Source: JAENVT01 sp043758005 (GTDB lineage Bacteria; Actinomycetota; Acidimicrobiia; Acidimicrobiales; Ilumatobacteraceae). Taken from it: a stretch of 16,745 bases of DNA. The stretch spans positions 1-16,745 of the forward strand of contig JAYVOI010000338.1 of assembly GCA_043758005.1 (NCBI GenBank), given 5' to 3'. The position numbers and the translations under genes were made by a program. Positions 14,398 through 16,745 of this stretch are shown here, in pieces; the first letter of the stretch is position 1; the number at the start of each line of letters is the position of its first letter. Under the pieces are notes generated by a model that made no database searches, had not been told where the DNA came from, and was given only the letters and a program-made list of their open reading frames with translations.

Positions 14398-15468
14398 TCA
14401 GATCGCGGCCTGGTTCGGAACGAACAGCACCACGCTGACGAAGTTCAGTTGCGTCAGGCTTGCGTTCGGTTCCACTTCGACGATCGGCGATCGGCTCCCG
14501 AGCTTGCGGGTCACCGCGGTGATCTTGCCAATCGGGATGCTCTGCGGCGCCAGGCTCTTCGTGCCGCCGGCGGTCTCGGCCGTGTCACCGACCTTCACGT
14601 TGGTCAGCGCCGTGTCGTCGATCAAGCTGAACAGCAGTGGGCGGTCCGCACCCTGACCATCGATGTCGCCGGTCTCTCGTCGCACCGTCACGTCTGGCAA
14701 CGTGGTCGTGGTCGTCGAACTGGTCGAGGTCGTGCTCTCACCTGGCGTCGCGCCGACGTCGGTCGAAGCCGTTGTCGTGGTCGTCGACGACAGAGGTTCG
14801 GTGGTGGTCGTCGTGGAACTGGTCGTCGTGGTGGAGTCGAGGGGGCGACCACTGATCGCCGTGTTGGGTGGCGCGATCGACGTGGTCGAGGTGGCATCTT
14901 CCTCGTCGACGCGGCTCAGCACCTGGGCCTGCACGGAGAACTGCGGATCCGTGATCAACATCACCACGCTGCGGTCCGGGTAGACCTTCGTGACCTTGCC
15001 GATCAACCCGGCCCCGTCGGTGACGGGCATGCCCACGGCGATACCGTCACGCGTGCCAACGGTGATCTCGACGGTGTTCTGGAAGTTGCTCGGCGCCTCG
15101 CCCACCACCTGGGCGATCACGCTCTTGTAGCTGTGCACCGACGTCAGGCGGTAGAGCCGCAACAGCTCGTAGAACTTGGTGATCGCCGTCTGCGCTTCGA
15201 TCTCGGCACCCTTTTGATGCTCGACCTGATCGTGAAGGGCTTCGTTCTCGGCGCGCAGGTTGTCGTAGTTGGTGATGCCGTACCACGCGTTGGCGACCGG
15301 CTTCGACACCGCCTCGGCGGCGATGTCGAAGGGGCGCAAGATGACCGCGAACGCCTGGCGAGCCTTGTCGATGAAGGCGTTGTTGCCTCTTCGATCGAGG
15401 GTGATCAGCAACAGCGACGTCAAAATGAGCAGCACAACGACGCGGCGGCGGCTCAACGATGAAAGCAC
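14398..15468 (-). CDS. mreC: Rod-shape-determining protein MreC with Thr/Ser-rich insertion
   Basis: MreC is a bitopic protein whose outer domain binds and activates PBP2. The 356-residue product has a short basic N-terminus, a membrane helix (9-24), a coiled coil (about 66-105) and a beta domain that starts with VIAQVVGEAPSNFQNTVEITVGTRDGIAVGMPV (about 117-149) and GAGLIGKVTKV. After LITDPQFSVQAQVLSRV (171-187) the normal fold is interrupted by a segment of about 75 residues (188-262) rich in Thr, Ser and Pro. The beta domain then resumes with DRPLLFSLIDD, VKVGDTAETAG and PIGKITAV to the end. The GTG start gives the right N-terminus for the helix and lies 16 nt after the mreB stop. The insertion makes the protein longer than the common 270-300 residues. 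Confidence 0.92.
   Translation of the reverse strand: MLSSLSRRRVVVLLILTSLLLITLDRRGNNAFIDKARQAFAVILRPFDIAAEAVSKPVANAWYGITNYDNLRAENEALHDQVEHQKGAEIEAQTAITKFYELLRLYRLTSVHSYKSVIAQVVGEAPSNFQNTVEITVGTRDGIAVGMPVTDGAGLIGKVTKVYPDRSVVMLITDPQFSVQAQVLSRVDEEDATSTTSIAPPNTAISGRPLDSTTTTSSTTTTTEPLSSTTTTTASTDVGATPGESTTSTSSTTTTTLPDVTVRRETGDIDGQGADRPLLFSLIDDTALTNVKVGDTAETAGGTKSLAPQSIPIGKITAVTRKLGSRSPIVEVEPNASLTQLNFVSVVLFVPNQAAI
14698..14838 (-). repeat. Low-complexity Thr/Ser codon tract inside mreC
   Basis: These bases encode MreC residues 211-257, most of which are Thr or Ser, including runs of four to five Thr broken by short acidic or Pro patches. The plus strand reads as irregular gtcgtggtc-type repeats. 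Such tracts can change length by slippage. The frame is intact here. Confidence 0.7.
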
Positions 15469-15484
15469 TGGTGGCCTGTTGCGT

Positions 15485-16411
15485 CTAGTCGTCGCCGCCG
15501 AGGGACATCAACCCGCGCATCGCGTCGATGTTCTCGAGTGCTCGCCCGGAACCGATCACCACGCTGTACAGCGGATCATGGGCGATCTTGATGGGCATGC
15601 CGGTCTCGTGGGCGAGACGTCGGTTGATCCCGGCGAGCAGTGCGCCTCCGCCGGTGACCATGATGCCTTGCTCCATGATGTCGGCGGCCAGTTCGGGCGG
15701 CGTCTTGTCGAGCGTGGTTTTCACTGCGTCAACAATTGCAGACAATGGTTCGGCAAGTGCTTCGCGGACCTGCTCGGTGGTCAGCGGCACGGTACGTGGC
15801 AAGCCGCTGATGAGGTCACGGCCGCGGATGTCGGCCGTGAGCTCTTCGTCGAGTGGCCACGCCGAGCCCATGTGAATCTTGATCTCTTCGGCCGTTCGGT
15901 CGCCGATGGCCAGCGAGAACTCCTTCTTGACGTACTGCATGATTGCGTCGTCGAGTTCGTCACCCGCGACACGCACCGACTGCGCGGTCACGATGCCGCC
16001 GAGGGAGATGACCGCAACCTCGGTCGTGCCACCGCCGATGTCGACGATCATGTTGCCGCTCGGCTCGTGCACCGGCATGTCGGCGCCGATCGCTGCGGCC
16101 ATGGGCTCTTCGATGATGTGCACCGGCTTGCGGGCGCCTGCGTACTCGGCAGCGTCCTGCACGGCACGCTGCTCGACGCCGGTGATTCCCGATGGCACGC
16201 AGATCACCATGCGCGGCTTGCTCCAGCGACTGGCGTGCACCTTCTGGATGAAGAAGCGCAGCATCTTCTCGCAGACCTCGAAGTCGGCGATCACGCCGTC
16301 CTTCAACGGACGGATCGTCTTGATCCGACCCGGTGTGCGACCCATCATCCGCTTCGCCTCGAGCCCCACGGCAACGGGCCGGCCGTCGCTGATGTCGATT
16401 GCCACGACTCC
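15485..16411 (-). CDS. mreB: Actin-like cell-shape protein MreB, N-terminus lost at a sequence junction
   Basis: MreB is the bacterial actin that organises lateral-wall synthesis. From 16411 to the TAG at 15485-15487 the frame gives about 308 residues of clear MreB: VVAIDISDGRPVAVGLEAKRMMGRTPG, RPLKDGVIADF, VPSGITGVEQRA, IIEEPMAAAIGA, the phosphate-2 motif DIGGGTTEVAVIS, IKIHMGSAWP, and the adenosine motif IMVTGGGALLAG. The first 30 or so residues of the family, including the phosphate-1 loop DLGTANT and GIVLNEPS, are missing. The frame does continue to an ATG at 16468, but those 19-20 residues are Arg/Ala-rich and unlike MreB. Base composition rises sharply upstream of the break. The gene is therefore broken in this sequence, either truly or by a chimeric assembly; the rest of the gene looks under normal selection. 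Confidence 0.88.
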   Translation of the reverse strand, partial: GVVAIDISDGRPVAVGLEAKRMMGRTPGRIKTIRPLKDGVIADFEVCEKMLRFFIQKVHASRWSKPRMVICVPSGITGVEQRAVQDAAEYAGARKPVHIIEEPMAAAIGADMPVHEPSGNMIVDIGGGTTEVAVISLGGIVTAQSVRVAGDELDDAIMQYVKKEFSLAIGDRTAEEIKIHMGSAWPLDEELTADIRGRDLISGLPRTVPLTTEQVREALAEPLSAIVDAVKTTLDKTPPELAADIMEQGIMVTGGGALLAGINRRLAHETGMPIKIAHDPLYSVVIGSGRALENIDAMRGLMSLGGDD

Positions 16412-16412
16412 T
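16398..16412. other. Junction where mreB homology stops and higher-GC unrelated sequence begins
   Basis: To the left, the minus-strand frame is MreB; to the right, a different minus-strand frame (16524 leftward) has coding character and reads into the junction ending LEESW. GC is about 65% at 15481-15540, 73% at 16441-16500, and about 81% over 16501-16740 by my count. The exact point is uncertain by about 10 bp because the two sides may share a few bases such as GTCGTGG. Confidence 0.65.
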
Positions 16413-16524
16413 CCAGCCGTTGCGTGACGGACAGCAGCACGACCAAGCCGACGGCCGCGGAGAGCCACACCGTGACCAACGCCCTCCGGGTGGGGACGAC
16501 CGGCGCCGCTCCTCGGGCGCTCAC
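16402..16524 (-). CDS. N-terminal fragment of an unrecognised membrane-anchored protein, cut by the junction
   Basis: A GTG at 16522-16524 overlaps the TGA of the frame upstream (GTGA). It opens about 41 residues: a polar, Arg-containing start of about 14 residues, then a hydrophobic segment (LVTVWLSAAVGLVVLLSV, about 16-33), then TQRLEESW. About 93% of the third codon positions are G or C, as expected for real coding in high-GC DNA. The frame then runs into mreB out of frame and stops at a TGA soon after. I do not recognise the family; it looks like the start of a protein with a single N-terminal membrane anchor. It could be chance, but the overlap and codon bias argue otherwise. Confidence 0.4.
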
Positions 16525-16745
16525 CCGACCGGGCAGCCCAGCCCGACGAGCTGGCCCGGGACGAGAAGGAGCAGCAGGTGCCGGCCGGGGGCGAACAGCA
16601 GGGCGATCATGGCCAGGAGCGCGACGCGCGGCCGACGGACGGGGCGCCGGCCACGGTCAGGGTGATGCCGGCGGCGGGCCACCTGGCGGCGCCACCGGCG
16701 GGGCGGGGCGAGGAAGGGGCAGCCGGCGCCGGCGGTGTGGCCATA
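16521..16745 (-). CDS. C-terminal fragment of an unrecognised protein with a hydrophobic end (5' partial)
   Basis: The frame is open from the window edge for 74 residues to TGA 16521-16523. The first 40 residues are rich in Arg, Pro and His; residues 40-72 are strongly hydrophobic (VALLAMIALLFAPG then HLLLLLVPGQLVGLG), as in a membrane hairpin or hydrophobic core. G or C occupies about 92% of third codon positions, which supports coding. Its stop overlaps the GTG of the following fragment, so the two look like neighbours in an operon of a different, higher-GC source. No family can be named. Confidence 0.35.
   Translation of the reverse strand, partial: YGHTAGAGCPFLAPPRRWRRQVARRRHHPDRGRRPVRRPRVALLAMIALLFAPGRHLLLLLVPGQLVGLGCPVG

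Noticed and set aside
14700..14840. Tandem repeat or CRISPR-like array
   Set aside because: It is an irregular Thr/Ser codon tract within an intact MreC frame, with no spacer-repeat structure.

Overview
The window (about 65-67% GC over most of its length) is a stretch of actinobacterial-type chromosome made mainly of housekeeping genes. The marks pointing to a high-GC Gram-positive are the rod-shape cluster mreB-mreC-mreD-PBP2-rodA followed on the same strand by an RNase E/G and rplU-rpmA, many GTG starts, TANNNT boxes placed 6-11 nt before several lead start codons (leaderless-type mRNAs), and a Thr/Ser-rich linker in an exported domain of a kind I associate with Acidimicrobiia. A class such as Acidimicrobiia (Ilumatobacter-like) is my inference; no rRNA or tRNA is present to test it.

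Layout. 1-1862 (+): the 3' end of a coiled-coil protein, translationally coupled to the lipid II flippase murJ. 1873-2661 (+): a PspA/IM30 envelope-stress protein. 2674-4998 (-): proB and obg, adjacent with no gap, read obg then proB. 5064-7435 (+): a dGTPase-like HD phosphohydrolase and an amidohydrolase of the prolidase/imidazolonepropionase-like group, each with its own promoter-like box. 7448-8038 (-): rpmA and rplU. 8097-10058 (-): RNase E/G with a long charged N-terminal extension and a structured leader of about 210-250 nt. 10316-16411 (-): rodA, PBP2, mreD, mreC and a 5'-truncated mreB. 16412-16745: foreign-looking DNA of about 79-80% GC carrying two partial reading frames that do not belong to mreB.

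How the genes work together. MreB, MreC, MreD, RodA and PBP2 form the elongasome that builds lateral-wall peptidoglycan; MurJ delivers its lipid II substrate; PspA guards the membrane. RNase E/G, ribosomal proteins L21 and L27, and Obg form a ribosome/RNA-processing block. The usual rplU-rpmA-obg-proB order is kept in principle but is split here by two genes on the opposite strand.

I found no clear new biological system. The most notable points are the abrupt break inside mreB at about 16400-16412 (assembly chimera or real rearrangement), a roughly 75-residue Thr/Ser-rich insertion inside the MreC beta domain, the structured leader of the RNase E/G gene, the inserted dGTPase/amidohydrolase pair, and the recurring leaderless promoter arrangement.
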